From positions 1,302,001 through 1,366,000 of the forward strand of contig NZ_CP070353.1 in NCBI RefSeq assembly GCF_016919405.1: a stretch of DNA of 64,000 bases, in the 5' to 3' direction. The DNA comes from Ensifer sp. PDNC004. GTDB taxonomy: Bacteria > Pseudomonadota > Alphaproteobacteria > Rhizobiales > Rhizobiaceae. The stretch's first letter is position 1; the number at the start of each line of letters is the position of its first letter. The position numbers and the translations under genes were made by a program. This document shows, in pieces, positions 1 through 9,575 of this stretch. The notes beneath the pieces were generated by a model. The model had not been told where the DNA came from. It worked only from the letters and a program-made list of their open reading frames with translations, and made no database searches.

Positions 1-2
1 AC

Positions 3-1013
3 GAGGCGCTGTTTGACGCTGCACGCAAGCGCTCCGCGGCCAACGACGTAATCATCGTCCACGGCGGCGCGACCCGGCAAATATCGGTGCTCGCCGGCCT
101 TGAGGCCCTGGCCGACATCGGCGCGCGCCGCGTGATGATCCACGACGCGGTGCGCCCCTTTGCCGATCACGCACTGCTGTCGCGCTGCGCTGCGGCACTG
201 AGTGAGGACGTCAAGGCCGTGCTGCCGGCAGTCGCCGTTGCAGACACGCTGAAGCGTGCCGGCAAGGATGGCATGGTCACGGAAACCGTGCCCCGCGACG
301 GCCTTTATGGTGCGCAGACGCCGCAGACCTTCGATCTCCAGGCCATTCTTGCCGCCCACCGGGATGCGGCAAGAAGCGGCCGCACGGATTTCACCGACGA
401 CGCGTCGATCGCCGAATGGGCCGGCCTCAAGGTCGTGCTCGTCGAAGGCGCCGTCGACAATGTCAAGCTTACGCTGAAAAGGGATATCGCCATGGCCGAC
501 GAGAAACTCAAGCGCATTGCCCTGCCCGATGTGCGCACGGGCAACGGCTACGACGTGCACCAGCTCGTCGAGGGCGACGGTGTCACGCTCTGCGGCGTCT
601 TCATTGCGCACACCAAGAAACTCTCCGGCCATTCCGATGCCGACGTGGCGCTGCATGCGCTCACCGATGCGCTGCTGGCCACCTGCGGCGCCGGCGACAT
701 TGGCGATCATTTCCCACCGTCGGAGCCGCAATGGAAAGGCGCGCCGTCGCGCATCTTCCTGGAACATGCGGCAAAGATCGTGCGCGAGCGCGGCGGCGTC
801 ATCACCAACGCCGATGTTTCGCTGATCGCGGAGGCGCCGAAGGTCGGTCCGCACCGCCAGACGATGCGGGAGAACCTTGCCGACATGCTGGACATTTCGC
901 TCGACCGCTGCTCGGTCAAGGCGACCACCAACGAACGTCTCGGCTTCGTCGGGCGCGATGAAGGCATCGCGGCGATCGCAACGGCCACCGTCATCTATGG
1001 GACCCTCACCTGA
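3..1013 (+). CDS. ispDF: Bifunctional IspD/IspF isoprenoid enzyme (5' end outside window)
   Basis: Two consecutive steps of the MEP isoprenoid pathway in one chain: 2-C-methyl-D-erythritol 4-phosphate cytidylyltransferase (IspD) and MEcPP synthase (IspF). The frame is open from base 3, so the N-terminus lies upstream; 336 residues are visible. The IspD part shows [23 protein letters not shown] and [15 protein letters not shown]. The IspF part begins near [12 protein letters not shown], with the metal-binding DVH and [11 protein letters not shown] motifs and a C-terminal NERLGFVGR segment. The fusion is typical of many alphaproteobacteria. The stop codon overlaps the pncC start by one base (TGATG), suggesting translational coupling. 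Confidence 0.95.
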   Translation, partial: EALFDAARKRSAANDVIIVHGGATRQISVLAGLEALADIGARRVMIHDAVRPFADHALLSRCAAALSEDVKAVLPAVAVADTLKRAGKDGMVTETVPRDGLYGAQTPQTFDLQAILAAHRDAARSGRTDFTDDASIAEWAGLKVVLVEGAVDNVKLTLKRDIAMADEKLKRIALPDVRTGNGYDVHQLVEGDGVTLCGVFIAHTKKLSGHSDADVALHALTDALLATCGAGDIGDHFPPSEPQWKGAPSRIFLEHAAKIVRERGGVITNADVSLIAEAPKVGPHRQTMRENLADMLDISLDRCSVKATTNERLGFVGRDEGIAAIATATVIYGTLT

Positions 1014-1510
1014 TGTGGCCCGCCGATATCGAAGTCCAGGCCGGGCAGATCATCGCTGCGTTCAGCGTGAAGGGCTTCAAGGTCGCGACGGCTGAATCGT
1101 GCACCGGCGGCCTGATCGCCGGCGCGCTCACCGAAATATCCGGCTCGTCCGCCGTCGTCGATCGTGGCTTCGTCACCTATTCCAACGAGGCGAAGGTCGC
1201 AATGCTCGGCGTCGAGGCGGCAACGCTCGCCGCCCATGGCGCCGTCGCGCGACAGACGGCTGTCGAGATGGCCGAGGGTGCCGTTCAGCATTCTGCGGCC
1301 GATTTCGCAGTGGCCGTCACGGGCATTGCCGGACCGAGCGGCGGGTCGGCTGACAAGCCGGTCGGGCTGGTGCATCTGGCCGCAGCCGGCCGAAACGGCG
1401 GGCTGCTGCACCGGGAGATGCGCTACGGCGATATCGGCCGCAGCAACGTCAGGCTTGCGACGGTGCGCACCGCGCTCGAGATGCTGATGCAGATCGCTCA
1501 GGCCGAATAG
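1013..1510 (+). CDS. pncC: CinA C-terminal domain protein, nicotinamide-nucleotide amidohydrolase
   Basis: A 165-residue stand-alone CinA_C (PncC) domain. Such enzymes deamidate nicotinamide mononucleotide to nicotinate mononucleotide in pyridine nucleotide salvage. The family signature TAESCTGGLIAGALTEISG lies near residues 26-44, and VTGIAGPSGG near residue 103. There is no N-terminal MoCF-like domain, so it is the short form and not full-length CinA. It is co-directional with ispDF (one-base overlap), and its 3' end overlaps by 13 bases the convergent START-domain gene. Function comes from family knowledge. Confidence 0.88.
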   Translation: MWPADIEVQAGQIIAAFSVKGFKVATAESCTGGLIAGALTEISGSSAVVDRGFVTYSNEAKVAMLGVEAATLAAHGAVARQTAVEMAEGAVQHSAADFAVAVTGIAGPSGGSADKPVGLVHLAAAGRNGGLLHREMRYGDIGRSNVRLATVRTALEMLMQIAQAE

Positions 1511-1947
1511 ATGCTGTCGGCGCGCTTTTCGAAGGCGTCGGAAAACATGCGAAACGCGCGATCGAACATCGAGCCCATCAGCGCGCCGAGAATGCGGCTC
1601 TTGAATTCGTAGTCGATGTCGAAATGCACGACCGACTGCCCCTCGCCCGAGGGCTCGAAGCGCCAGCGGTTGTCGAGATATTTGAACGGCCCGTCGATGT
1701 ACTTCACATCGATGGTGCGCTCGGCCTTGTTCAACAGCACCTGCGTCGTGAAGGTCTCTCGGATCGCCTTGTAACCGACGGTCATGTCGGCAAGCAGCAG
1801 CATCTTGCCGTCACGTTCCTTGCGGGAACGTACTTTCAGCGCCTCACAGAGCGGCAGAAACTGCGGATACTTTTCGACGTCGGCAACGAGATCGAACATC
1901 TGGTCTGCGGTGTGCTTGACGACGTGGTTGGTTTCGAAATGCGGCAT
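1498..1947 (-). CDS. Coq10/RatA-type START domain protein
   Basis: A 149-residue protein of the polyketide cyclase/START family that includes ubiquinone-binding Coq10 and E. coli RatA. The N-terminus (MPHFETNHVVKHTADQMFDL) and the following DVEKYPQFLPLC segment are hallmark features. Coq10 homologues bind ubiquinone and support electron transfer. The RatA toxin name used in databases is not well supported for alphaproteobacterial members. It is the last gene of the minus-strand lipA unit, and its 3' end overlaps pncC convergently. Confidence 0.85.
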   Translation of the reverse strand: MPHFETNHVVKHTADQMFDLVADVEKYPQFLPLCEALKVRSRKERDGKMLLLADMTVGYKAIRETFTTQVLLNKAERTIDVKYIDGPFKYLDNRWRFEPSGEGQSVVHFDIDYEFKSRILGALMGSMFDRAFRMFSDAFEKRADSIYSA

Positions 1948-1956
1948 AAAGGGGAG

Positions 1957-2547
1957 TTAAGCGGGAGAACCGAGAAGATCAAGGAGCCTGCGTATCTGGC
2001 GGCGCGATTTCAGCTGCAGAACCGGCACGTCGGGGCCGTGCTTTGCCAGACCTGCGACGATGTGCGGCGTAAATTTCTGCTCGAACGTCCAGATGAATTG
2101 AAGGAAATCCCAATCGACCTTTTCGATGCACCCCGGCGCCATCTCCGGGCGGGTGCGGCCGAAGTGTTTCAGCCAGCGGGTAACGACGCCACGTATGCAG
2201 ACAAGCCGCGGCATGCGCACCCAGATCACGATGTCGCTTCTTGGCACCCGGATATCGAATGAGGACGGACTGGTGCCATCCATGACCCAGCGATCGGCGG
2301 CGATCCTCTCGACAATGCGCTGGCGCTGCTCCGCCCGGTCACGCTCGGCCCAACCCGGCAACCAGCGGATATCGCGATCGATCGAAATATAAGCTAGCTG
2401 GAACTGACGGGCGAGCTTCAGTGAAAGCGTCGACTTGCCGCCGCCGGAGCACCCGACAACGAGGATACGCCTGGCACTGCGAATATGGTCGGCGGCAACG
2501 GCATCGTCGACATAGTTGACGCTTGCCGGTTTTGACGGCTGGTTCAT
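1957..2547 (-). CDS. P-loop nucleoside kinase-like protein (topology modulation/FlaR-like)
   Basis: A 196-residue cytosolic P-loop protein. Walker A is GCSGGGKSTLS at about residues 33-43, followed by an adenylate-kinase-like segment (ISIDRDIRWLPGW) and a hydrophobic strand ending in IVIWVRMP. Overall it resembles proteins annotated as AAA family ATPase or topology modulation protein FlaR; the substrate is unknown. It lies between lipA and the START-domain gene on the same strand, so it may be cotranscribed. A stem-loop at 2588-2614 separates it from lipA. Confidence 0.75.
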   Translation of the reverse strand: MNQPSKPASVNYVDDAVAADHIRSARRILVVGCSGGGKSTLSLKLARQFQLAYISIDRDIRWLPGWAERDRAEQRQRIVERIAADRWVMDGTSPSSFDIRVPRSDIVIWVRMPRLVCIRGVVTRWLKHFGRTRPEMAPGCIEKVDWDFLQFIWTFEQKFTPHIVAGLAKHGPDVPVLQLKSRRQIRRLLDLLGSPA

Positions 2548-2587
2548 GGAGACTCCCGCGGAATTCGGGAAGAACGAAACCCAATGT

Positions 2588-2614
2588 GAAACTCCGGCGC
2601 GGGGCCGGAGTTTC
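2588..2614 (-). terminator. Stem-loop downstream of lipA
   Basis: A perfect 10-bp inverted repeat (gaaactccgg / ccggagtttc) with a 7-base loop, 24 bases after the lipA stop. No clear U-run follows on the minus strand, so it may be a weak or processing-type terminator. Confidence 0.45.
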
Positions 2615-2637
2615 GGTATCTTTTGAAAGCCGGGCTA

Positions 2638-3609
2638 TCAGCCTGCCACGGCCGCCAGCTTCTTCTCGCGAGCCGCGCGCAGGCGGGCGAAGTCGTCGCC
2701 GGCGTGGTGCGAGGAGCGCGTCAGCGGGCTCGACGACACCATCAGGAAGCCCTTGGTGTAGGCGACGGTCTCGTAGGACTTGAACTCCTCGGGCGTCACG
2801 AACGCTTCGACCTTGTGGTGCTTGCGGGTCGGCTGCAGGTACTGGCCGATCGTCAGGAAGTCGACGTCAGCGGTTCTCAGGTCATCCATCAGCTGCAGCA
2901 CTTCGTTGCGCTCTTCACCGAGGCCAACCATGATGCCTGACTTGGTGAACATGGTCGGGTCCAGTTCCTTCACGCGCTGCAGCAGTCGGACGGAGTGGAA
3001 GTAGCGTGCACCCGGACGGACCGTCAGGTAGTTGCCCGGTACGGTTTCCATATTGTGGTTGAAGACGTCGGGCTTGGCAGCAACGACACGCTCGAGCGCG
3101 CCCGGCTTCTTCAGGAAGTCCGGCGTCAGGATCTCGATGGTCGTCGAAGGCGATGCTTCGCGGATCGCCCAGATCACCTTCTCGAAGTGCTCGGCGCCAC
3201 CATCTTCCAGGTCGTCGCGGTCGACCGAGGTGATGACCACGTGGCTGAGGCCCATCTGCTTGACGGCCTTGGCGATGTTCGCCGGCTCTTCCATGTCCAG
3301 CGCATTCGGCTTGCCGGTCGCGACGTTGCAGAAAGCGCAGGCGCGGGTACAGATCTCACCCATGATCATGAAGGTGGCGTGCTTCTTGTCCCAGCACTCG
3401 CCGATGTTCGGGCAGCCGGCTTCTTCGCACACGGTCACGAGCTTATGCGACCGCACCAGCTCGCGGGTCTCCATATAGCCCTTGGACATCGGCGCCTTGA
3501 CGCGGATCCACTCCGGCTTGCGCATCACTTCCGTGTCGGGCTTGTGCGCCTTTTCCGGATGGCGGACGCGTTGCGCCCGGTCAGAGACGGCATCGAATAC
3601 CGTTACCAT
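2638..3609 (-). CDS. lipA: Lipoyl synthase
   Basis: A radical SAM enzyme that inserts two sulfurs into octanoyl groups on lipoyl domains, here those of the neighbouring pyruvate dehydrogenase subunits. At 323 residues it is normal in length. Both iron-sulfur cluster motifs are present: the auxiliary C61-x4-C66-x5-C72 ([12 protein letters not shown]) and the radical SAM C87-x3-C91-x2-C94 (CTRACAFC). The C-terminal [11 protein letters not shown] segment supplies the family's conserved serine ligand. The start ATG has a good Shine-Dalgarno sequence (gaggaag). Clustering with pdhABC and lpd links cofactor attachment to the enzymes that need it. Confidence 0.97.
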   Translation of the reverse strand: MVTVFDAVSDRAQRVRHPEKAHKPDTEVMRKPEWIRVKAPMSKGYMETRELVRSHKLVTVCEEAGCPNIGECWDKKHATFMIMGEICTRACAFCNVATGKPNALDMEEPANIAKAVKQMGLSHVVITSVDRDDLEDGGAEHFEKVIWAIREASPSTTIEILTPDFLKKPGALERVVAAKPDVFNHNMETVPGNYLTVRPGARYFHSVRLLQRVKELDPTMFTKSGIMVGLGEERNEVLQLMDDLRTADVDFLTIGQYLQPTRKHHKVEAFVTPEEFKSYETVAYTKGFLMVSSSPLTRSSHHAGDDFARLRAAREKKLAAVAG

Positions 3610-3740
3610 ACTGTCTTCCTCGTCGCGGCGGGGCCGGCATCAGGCCGGGTGACCCATTTTCGCTCTATATAGACGGCCCGATGGCAAATGTCAGGCCGTC
3701 TTCATATCACGCCCGACGGAAGCGCAGATGGCCCGGCAGG

Positions 3741-3992
3741 CTATCGTTTGACGGCGCGACCAACGGCGATCAGCAGGCAGGCGCCGATGAAGCCGATGAC
3801 CAGATAGGCAACCCAGCCGCCAAAGGTCATGCCGAAGGCCGCCAGGATAAAGTTCAGCACCACCGCGCCGATGATGCCGAGCAGTATGTTCATGAACAGC
3901 CCCATGTCGCTGTTCATGAACCTCTCTGCGAGCCACCCGGCCAAACCGCCGATGATGATCGCAGCCAGAATACCGACGCCGTTCACGCTCAT
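3741..3992 (-). CDS. GlsB/YeaQ/YmgE family stress-associated membrane protein
   Basis: An 83-residue, very hydrophobic, glycine-rich protein with three predicted membrane segments (about residues 6-24, 29-50 and 55-75). It matches the transglycosylase-associated/YeaQ family found in stress regulons; the biochemical role is unknown. An ATG preceded by ggagataaca sets the start. A candidate RpoE2/EcfG-type promoter lies 36-61 bases upstream (4028-4053), consistent with general-stress control independent of the surrounding lpd-lipA genes. Confidence 0.85.
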   Translation of the reverse strand: MSVNGVGILAAIIIGGLAGWLAERFMNSDMGLFMNILLGIIGAVVLNFILAAFGMTFGGWVAYLVIGFIGACLLIAVGRAVKR

Positions 3993-4027
3993 TGTTATCT
4001 CCGTGCATTGAAAACGAGGCAGTAATC

Positions 4028-4053
4028 AATGCCGAAGCCGCGTGAAAAGTTCC
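4028..4053 (-). promoter_or_regulatory. Candidate RpoE2 (EcfG-type) general stress promoter
   Basis: On the minus strand GGAAC (4053-4049) is followed after 19 bases by TT (4029-4028). This fits the S. meliloti RpoE2 consensus as I remember it (GGAAC, 18-19 bases, TT). It lies just upstream of the GlsB-type stress gene. The match is by eye, and the motif is short enough to arise by chance. Confidence 0.4.
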
Positions 4054-4066
4054 GTCGCTACACCCT

Positions 4067-5512
4067 TTAGGCGTTGAGCGCGCGGCCGTAGGCGTCGAGC
4101 ACGCTTTCCTTCATCGTCTCCGAGATCGTCGGATGCGGGAAGATGGTGTGCATCAGGTCTTCCTCGGTCGTCTCGAGGTTCATCGCGACGACAAAACCCT
4201 GGATCAGTTCGGTGACTTCGGCACCGACCATGTGGGCGCCGAGCAGCTCGCCGGTCTTTTTGTCGAAGATCGTCTTGACCAGGCCCTGGTCCTCGCCGAG
4301 CGCAATCGCCTTGCCGTTGGCAACGAAGGGGAAGCGGCCGACGCGAATGTCGCGGCCGAGTTCCTTGGCCTTAGCTTCCGTCAGACCGACCGAAGCGACC
4401 TGCGGGTGGCAATAGGTGCAGCCCGGGATCTTCAGCTTGTCCATCGGGTGCACGTTCGGCAGGCCGGCGATCTTCTCGACGCAGATGACGGCTTCGTGCT
4501 CGGCCTTGTGGGCGAGCATCGGCGGGCCGGCAACGTCACCGATCGCGTAGACGCCGGGAACGTTGGTCTTGCCGTAGCCGTCGATGACGATGCAGCCGCG
4601 GTCGGTCTTCACGCCGAGCGTTTCGAGGCCGAGGTTCTCGATGTTGCCCTGGACGCCGACGGCCGAGATCATGCGATCGGCGGTGATCTTTTCGACCTTG
4701 CCATCCTTCATCTCGACATGGGCGGTGATCGAGTTGGCAGCCTTCTCGACCTTCGTCACCTTGGCCTGGAGATGGATCTTCATGCCCTGCTTTTCGAACT
4801 GCTTCTTGGCAATGCCCGAGATCTCGGCGTCTTCGACCGGCATGACGTTCGGCATGACTTCGACGACCGTCACGTCGACACCCATGGTGCGGTAGAACGA
4901 GGCGAACTCGATACCGATCGCGCCCGAGCCCATGACCAGCAGCGATTTCGGCATTTCCTCGGGCTTCATCGCCTCGAAATAGGTCCAGATCAGCTTGCCA
5001 TCGGGCTCGATGCCCGGCAGCGCGCGCGGACGGGCGCCGGTGGCAATGATGATGTGCTTGGCGGTGTAGGTGCCCTCACCCTTGGTGTTCTTCGGCTGCG
5101 GCGCCTGCGGCTGGACGACGGGCTTCGTCGACTTGCCGACGACGATCTCGCCCGGCTTCGTCAGCTTGGCTTCGCCCCAGATCACGTCGACCTTATTCTT
5201 CTTCATCAGGAAGCCGACGCCGCCGTTCATGCGCTCGGCAATGCCGCGCGAGCGGGCGACGATCGCCTTCAGATCCGGCGTCACCGTGCCCTCGATCTTG
5301 ATGCCATAGCTGCCCGGATGCTGGGCATAATGAAGAACCTCAGCGGAGCGCAGCAGCGCCTTGGTCGGGATGCAGCCCCAGTTGGAGCAGATGCCGGCCA
5401 GATGCTCGCGCTCGACGACCGCGGTCTTGAGACCCAACTGTGCCGCACGAATGGCGGCGATATAGCCCCCCGGACCCGAACCGATGACGATGACGTCGTA
5501 ATTCTCAGCCAT
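4067..5512 (-). CDS. lpd: Dihydrolipoyl dehydrogenase (E3)
   Basis: A flavoprotein that reoxidises dihydrolipoamide of the pyruvate dehydrogenase complex and passes electrons to NAD. It has 481 residues. The FAD-binding motif is GSGPGGYIAA (11-20), the redox-active disulfide is C42/C47 (CSNWGC), the NAD-binding motif is VMGSGAIGIEFAS, and the C-terminal HPHPTISE carries the catalytic His-Glu pair. A linker with KPVVQPQAPQPKN near residue 130 is an insertion relative to short E3s. It is preceded by aggaaac and lies downstream of pdhABC, so it is probably the E3 dedicated to that complex. Confidence 0.96.
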   Translation of the reverse strand: MAENYDVIVIGSGPGGYIAAIRAAQLGLKTAVVEREHLAGICSNWGCIPTKALLRSAEVLHYAQHPGSYGIKIEGTVTPDLKAIVARSRGIAERMNGGVGFLMKKNKVDVIWGEAKLTKPGEIVVGKSTKPVVQPQAPQPKNTKGEGTYTAKHIIIATGARPRALPGIEPDGKLIWTYFEAMKPEEMPKSLLVMGSGAIGIEFASFYRTMGVDVTVVEVMPNVMPVEDAEISGIAKKQFEKQGMKIHLQAKVTKVEKAANSITAHVEMKDGKVEKITADRMISAVGVQGNIENLGLETLGVKTDRGCIVIDGYGKTNVPGVYAIGDVAGPPMLAHKAEHEAVICVEKIAGLPNVHPMDKLKIPGCTYCHPQVASVGLTEAKAKELGRDIRVGRFPFVANGKAIALGEDQGLVKTIFDKKTGELLGAHMVGAEVTELIQGFVVAMNLETTEEDLMHTIFPHPTISETMKESVLDAYGRALNA

Positions 5513-5530
5513 GTGTTTCCTGCCTTTGTC

Positions 5531-6112
5531 TCAAGCGACCTTGCGGGTGAAGAGCACCCAGTCGTGTTTCTTGCTTTCCTCAAAGAGCGGAACCGCTTCG
5601 ACGCGCGCTGCCTCGCCGAAGCCGTTTGCCCTGTATAGTGCCTGCGCCCTCACGTTGTGGCTTTCGGTGATCAGGCTCACCGGCGCCGATCCGGCGCGTT
5701 CGAATTCCTTTGCCAAGAGCGCCTTGCCGATCCCGCGACCGCGCTGATGGCGATAGACGCCGAGGCTCTCGATGAACCAGTGCCCGACGATCTGCCTCTG
5801 CAGCGCCAGCAGGGGCTCGAGAACCGGGTGCCTGGCCGTAATCTCAGCCGCTTCCGGCCCGATCCCATAGCCGACCGACAGTCCGGCAACCTCATCATCG
5901 ATCTCGGCAACCAGCGCATCGCGCCAATTCCCCGGGCCGGGCTCCTCGCGCAGCTTGTTACGGCCGCGCTCGAAGGCCGTATCCGTCACCCCATGCTGAA
6001 CCGCGCCGTACCAAAGCCAGGAGGCAAAGCCATGCGCGGCGATGTCGACGAGGATGGCGAGTTCCGCCGCCTCACGTCTTTCCGCCGGACGTATGGTGAC
6101 GCCCCCCACCAT
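5531..6112 (-). CDS. GNAT family N-acetyltransferase
   Basis: A 193-residue acetyltransferase of unknown substrate. The acetyl-CoA binding motif is visible in VYRHQRGRGIGKALLAKEF, and the C-terminal half has the usual NVRAQALYRANGF motif. I chose the ATG at 6112 (MVGGVTIRP) because it lies two bases past the stop of the SGNH gene and starts directly at the fold. The open frame continues upstream but would overlap that gene. It sits between the SGNH gene and lpd in the pdh unit. Confidence 0.85.
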   Translation of the reverse strand: MVGGVTIRPAERREAAELAILVDIAAHGFASWLWYGAVQHGVTDTAFERGRNKLREEPGPGNWRDALVAEIDDEVAGLSVGYGIGPEAAEITARHPVLEPLLALQRQIVGHWFIESLGVYRHQRGRGIGKALLAKEFERAGSAPVSLITESHNVRAQALYRANGFGEAARVEAVPLFEESKKHDWVLFTRKVA

Positions 6113-6114
6113 GC

Positions 6115-6756
6115 TCACACCCCGAGCATCATCCGCACGACCGGTTCCAGGCCGCGGCCGATCGCTCGCGTATTTTCCGCATCGAGATGTACGCCATCGA
6201 GCGGCGTGGTCTCCGCCACCGAGCCAGCATCGAAGAAGCCGCAATCGAGTTCGTCGGCGAGGTCACGGTAAAGTGGCGCCAGCATCGCCGACTGTTCGAT
6301 GCCGCCGGCAAACATGGCAGCAAACCCGGTATTGGCCGTTTCGCAGAGCTGCGGCGGCGATACGATCAGGATCTCCGGGCCTTCTTCGCCAGCGACCGGC
6401 CAATCATGCCGGCGCACCAGGCTGACGAGACGCTCGATCCCTTGCACGGCACCGAACGCGGTCCCGTGAATGATCGGCTTCATGTCGTTGGCGCCGAGCA
6501 GCAGAATGACGAGATCGAGCGGGGCGTGGCTGTGCAGCACCGTCGGCAGCACCTTGGCGCCGTTGCGGTCGCAATCGGCGAGATGATCGTCATAGGCGGT
6601 GGTGCGGCCGTTCAGCCCTTCGGCAATGACCTGGACGTCCGGGCCGAGTGCCTTCTGCAATACGCTTGGCCAGCGATCGGCAAGCGCATGACGCCCGCCA
6701 TCGGTAGCATCATAGCCCCAGGTCAGACTGTCGCCATAGCAGAGAACTATTTTCAT
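6115..6756 (-). CDS. SGNH/GDSL hydrolase (arylesterase-like)
   Basis: A 213-residue esterase/lipase-type protein. Block I is YGDSLTWGYDA (nucleophile Ser about residue 10), a LLLGANDM segment matches block III, and DGVH near residues 187-190 carries the catalytic Asp-His pair. There is no signal peptide, so it is probably cytosolic. It resembles alphaproteobacterial arylesterases encoded next to pyruvate dehydrogenase genes; the physiological substrate is unknown. It is separated from pdhC by a terminator-like hairpin (6792-6813). Confidence 0.88.
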   Translation of the reverse strand: MKIVLCYGDSLTWGYDATDGGRHALADRWPSVLQKALGPDVQVIAEGLNGRTTAYDDHLADCDRNGAKVLPTVLHSHAPLDLVILLLGANDMKPIIHGTAFGAVQGIERLVSLVRRHDWPVAGEEGPEILIVSPPQLCETANTGFAAMFAGGIEQSAMLAPLYRDLADELDCGFFDAGSVAETTPLDGVHLDAENTRAIGRGLEPVVRMMLGV

Positions 6757-6791
6757 CGTCCGGGCCCGCCTTCGACTACGCGAAAAGGAAC

Positions 6792-6813
6792 GGACCGGCC
6801 CAAAGGCCGGTCC
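6792..6813 (-). terminator. Terminator-like hairpin after pdhC
   Basis: A perfect 9-bp stem (ggaccggcc / ggccggtcc) with a 4-base loop lies 10 bases after the pdhC stop, followed on the minus strand by a pyrimidine-rich tract (gttccttttc). It may attenuate read-through into the SGNH-GNAT-lpd genes. Confidence 0.6.
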
Positions 6814-6822
6814 TTATCCAAC

Positions 6823-8172
6823 TCAGACCAGCATGCCCATCGGGTTTTCGATGTAGCGCTTGAAGGCACCGAGCAGTTCGGCGCCGAGCGCGCCATCGAC
6901 GGCGCGATGGTCGGTCGAGAGCGTGACGGTCATGACATTGGCGATGACCATCTGCTTGTTCTTCACGACGACGCGTTCCTCGCCGGCACCGATCGCCAGG
7001 ATCGTGGCGTGCGGCGGGTTGACGACGGCGGCGAAGTTCTTGACGCCCATCATGCCCATGTTCGAGACGGCAGTGGTGCCGCCCTGGTATTCCTCAGGCT
7101 TCAGCTTGCGGTCCTTGGCGCGCTGGCCGAGGTCCTTCATCTCGTTGGAGATGGCCGACAGGCTCTTCAGGTCCGCCTGGCGCACGATCGGGGTGATCAG
7201 GCCGCCGGGGATCGACACGGCAACACCGACGTCGGCGTGCTTGTGCTTGACCATGTTGCTTTCGGTCCAGGAAACGTTCGCGTTCGGAACGTCGCGCAGT
7301 GCCAGCGCCAGGGCCTTGATGACCATGTCGTTGACGGAGAGCTTGTAGACCGGCTTGCCGCCCTGCTCGGGAGCAGCGGCATTGAGCTGTGCGCGCAGCG
7401 CCAGCAGCGCGTCGAGTTCGCAATCGACCGACACGTAGAAGTGCGGGATCGTCTGCTTGGATTCGACGAGACGCTTGGCGATCGTCTTGCGCATGCCGTC
7501 ATGCGGCACGAGCTCGTAGGAACCCGGCTCGAAGAGCTTGAGAACGGCGTCGTCCGACGGGCCCTTGGCAAGCGGAGCGGCTGCAGGAGCAGCAGCGCCG
7601 GCAGCCGGTGCGGCGGCGGGCTTGGCGGTGCCACCGGAAACGGCAGCTTCAACGTCCTTCTTGATGACGCGGCCATGCGGGCCGGTACCTGCAATCGCCG
7701 AAAGATCGATGCCGGCGTCCTTGGCAAGGCGACGGGCGAGCGGCGAAGAGAACACGCGCGCGCCACCTTCGGCCTTTGCAGGCTGCGCAGCCGGAGCCGG
7801 TGCAGAAGCAGCCGGTGCGGGAGCCGCAGCCGGAGCGCTCGGCGCTGCCGGTGCAGGCGCTTCAGCCTTGGCGGCAGGTGCCGGTGCTGCCGCGCCGTTG
7901 CCGCCCTTGGCGGCGGCAGCGACATCCTCGCCATCGGCGGCGAGGACGGCGATCAGCGCGTTGACCTTGACGCCTTCGGTGCCGGCGGGGACGACGAGTT
8001 TGGCAACGGTGCCTTCGTCGACGGCTTCGACTTCCATCGTCGCCTTGTCGGTCTCGATCTCGGCGATCACGTCGCCGGACTTGACCTTATCGCCTTCCTT
8101 GACCAGCCACTTGGCCAGATTGCCTTCTTCCATCGTCGGGGAGAGGGCAGGCATTGTGATGTTGATAGGCAT
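6823..8172 (-). CDS. pdhC: Pyruvate dehydrogenase E2, dihydrolipoamide acetyltransferase
   Basis: The core E2 subunit that transfers acetyl groups from lipoamide to CoA. At 449 residues it has one N-terminal lipoyl domain (Lys43 in [15 protein letters not shown]), an Ala/Pro-rich linker (about 85-135), a peripheral-subunit-binding domain (about 140-175, [16 protein letters not shown] and [13 protein letters not shown]), a second Ala/Pro linker, and a catalytic domain ending in [15 protein letters not shown] with the active-site His near residue 422. A strong Shine-Dalgarno sequence (ggggaggg) precedes it, and pdhB ends 15 bases upstream. Confidence 0.97.
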   Translation of the reverse strand: MPINITMPALSPTMEEGNLAKWLVKEGDKVKSGDVIAEIETDKATMEVEAVDEGTVAKLVVPAGTEGVKVNALIAVLAADGEDVAAAAKGGNGAAAPAPAAKAEAPAPAAPSAPAAAPAPAASAPAPAAQPAKAEGGARVFSSPLARRLAKDAGIDLSAIAGTGPHGRVIKKDVEAAVSGGTAKPAAAPAAGAAAPAAAPLAKGPSDDAVLKLFEPGSYELVPHDGMRKTIAKRLVESKQTIPHFYVSVDCELDALLALRAQLNAAAPEQGGKPVYKLSVNDMVIKALALALRDVPNANVSWTESNMVKHKHADVGVAVSIPGGLITPIVRQADLKSLSAISNEMKDLGQRAKDRKLKPEEYQGGTTAVSNMGMMGVKNFAAVVNPPHATILAIGAGEERVVVKNKQMVIANVMTVTLSTDHRAVDGALGAELLGAFKRYIENPMGMLV

Positions 8173-8187
8173 CGAAGGGCCCTCCCC

Positions 8188-9558
8188 TTATTTGTAGCAA
8201 ACGGCTTTCACCGCATCGACAACCTCTGCGACGTTCGGAAGCGCCAGCTTCTCGAGGTTCGCGGCGTAAGGCATCGGCACGTCCTTGCCGGCGATCGTCA
8301 GGATCGGAGCGTCAAGGTAGTCGAAGGCCTGCTGCATGACGCGGGTCGCGATTTCGGTGCCGACGGAAGACTGCGGGTAGCCTTCTTCGACGGTGACGAG
8401 ACGGCCGGTCTTCTTGACGGATTCGATGACCGTCGGCAGGTCCATCGGACGGATGGTGCGCAGGTCGATCAGTTCGACGTCGATGCCTTGCGCTTCGAGT
8501 TCGGCAACTGCCTTGACGGCGTAGGTCATGCCGATGCCGAAGGAGACGATCGTCGCATCCTTGCCGACCTTGTGGATACGGGCCTTGCCGATCGGCAGAA
8601 CGAAATCGTCAAGCTTCGGCACTTCGAACGAGTGACCGTAGAGGATTTCGTTTTCGAGGAAGATGACCGGGTTCGGATCGCGGATCGCAGCCTTGAGCAG
8701 GCCCTTGGCGTCGGCGGCCGTGTAGGGCATGACGACTTTCAGACCCGGGATATGGCTGTACCAGGCGGCGTAGCACTGCGAGTGCTGGGCGGCCACGCGG
8801 GCAGCGGCACCGCTCGGGCCACGGAAGACGATCGGCGCGCCCATCTGGCCACCGGACATGTAGAGCGTCTTGGCAGCGGAGTTGATGATCTGGTCGATCG
8901 CCTGCATGGCGAAGTTGAAGGTCATGAACTCGACGATCGGGCGCAGACCGGTCATGGCAGCGCCGACGCCGACGCCGGCAAAGCCGTGCTCGGTGATCGG
9001 GGTATCGATGACGCGACGTGCACCGAATTCCTGCAAGAGGCCTTGGGTGATCTTGTAGGCGCCTTGGTATTCGGCGACTTCTTCGCCCATGACGAAGACG
9101 TCGTCGCTGGCGCGCATTTCTTCGGCCATCGCATCACGAAGCGCTTCACGAACGGTCATGGTGACCATTTCGGTGCCGGCGGGGATCGCCGGATCAGCGG
9201 CAACTTCGACCTTCGGCTGGGCTGCAACCGAAGCCGGCGCGGAAGCGGCCGGCGCTTCGGCAGCAGCTGCCTTCGGTGCTTCGGCCTTCGGAGCGGCGAT
9301 ATCGCCTGCGCCTTCGCCGTCCTGCAGCAGCACGGCGATCGGGGTGTTGACCTTGACGCCTTCGGTGCCGGCGGCGATCAAGAGCTTGCCGATCGTGCCT
9401 TCGTCAACGGCTTCGACTTCCATCGTCGCCTTGTCGGTCTCGATCTCGGCAATGACGTCACCGGAGGTGACCTTGTCGCCCTCGTTCTTCAGCCATTTCG
9501 AGAGCGTGCCTTCCTCCATGGTCGGGGAAAGGGCAGGCATAAGAATTTCTACTGGCAT
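8188..9558 (-). CDS. pdhB: Pyruvate dehydrogenase E1 beta subunit with N-terminal lipoyl domain
   Basis: A 456-residue E1-beta subunit. Unlike the usual ~330-residue form, it starts with a complete lipoyl domain (residues 1-80, Lys43 in [15 protein letters not shown]) and an Ala/Pro linker, then the transketolase-type E1-beta fold ([45 protein letters not shown]). The lipoylated E1-beta is known in S. meliloti-like rhizobia and Zymomonas. The start at 9558 has a strong Shine-Dalgarno sequence (ggggaggg); longer readings would extend into pdhA. It pairs with PdhA to form the thiamine diphosphate-dependent E1. Confidence 0.97.
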   Translation of the reverse strand: MPVEILMPALSPTMEEGTLSKWLKNEGDKVTSGDVIAEIETDKATMEVEAVDEGTIGKLLIAAGTEGVKVNTPIAVLLQDGEGAGDIAAPKAEAPKAAAAEAPAASAPASVAAQPKVEVAADPAIPAGTEMVTMTVREALRDAMAEEMRASDDVFVMGEEVAEYQGAYKITQGLLQEFGARRVIDTPITEHGFAGVGVGAAMTGLRPIVEFMTFNFAMQAIDQIINSAAKTLYMSGGQMGAPIVFRGPSGAAARVAAQHSQCYAAWYSHIPGLKVVMPYTAADAKGLLKAAIRDPNPVIFLENEILYGHSFEVPKLDDFVLPIGKARIHKVGKDATIVSFGIGMTYAVKAVAELEAQGIDVELIDLRTIRPMDLPTVIESVKKTGRLVTVEEGYPQSSVGTEIATRVMQQAFDYLDAPILTIAGKDVPMPYAANLEKLALPNVAEVVDAVKAVCYK

Positions 9559-9575
9559 GTTTGTCCCTCCCCGGA

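Noticed and set aside
2588..2614. Stem-loop after lipA as a plus-strand terminator
   Set aside because: No plus-strand gene ends nearby; a role for lipA on the minus strand is more sensible.
4133..5638. A 501-codon plus-strand frame antisense to lpd
   Set aside because: Mirror frame of lpd; composition typical of antisense GC-rich frames.
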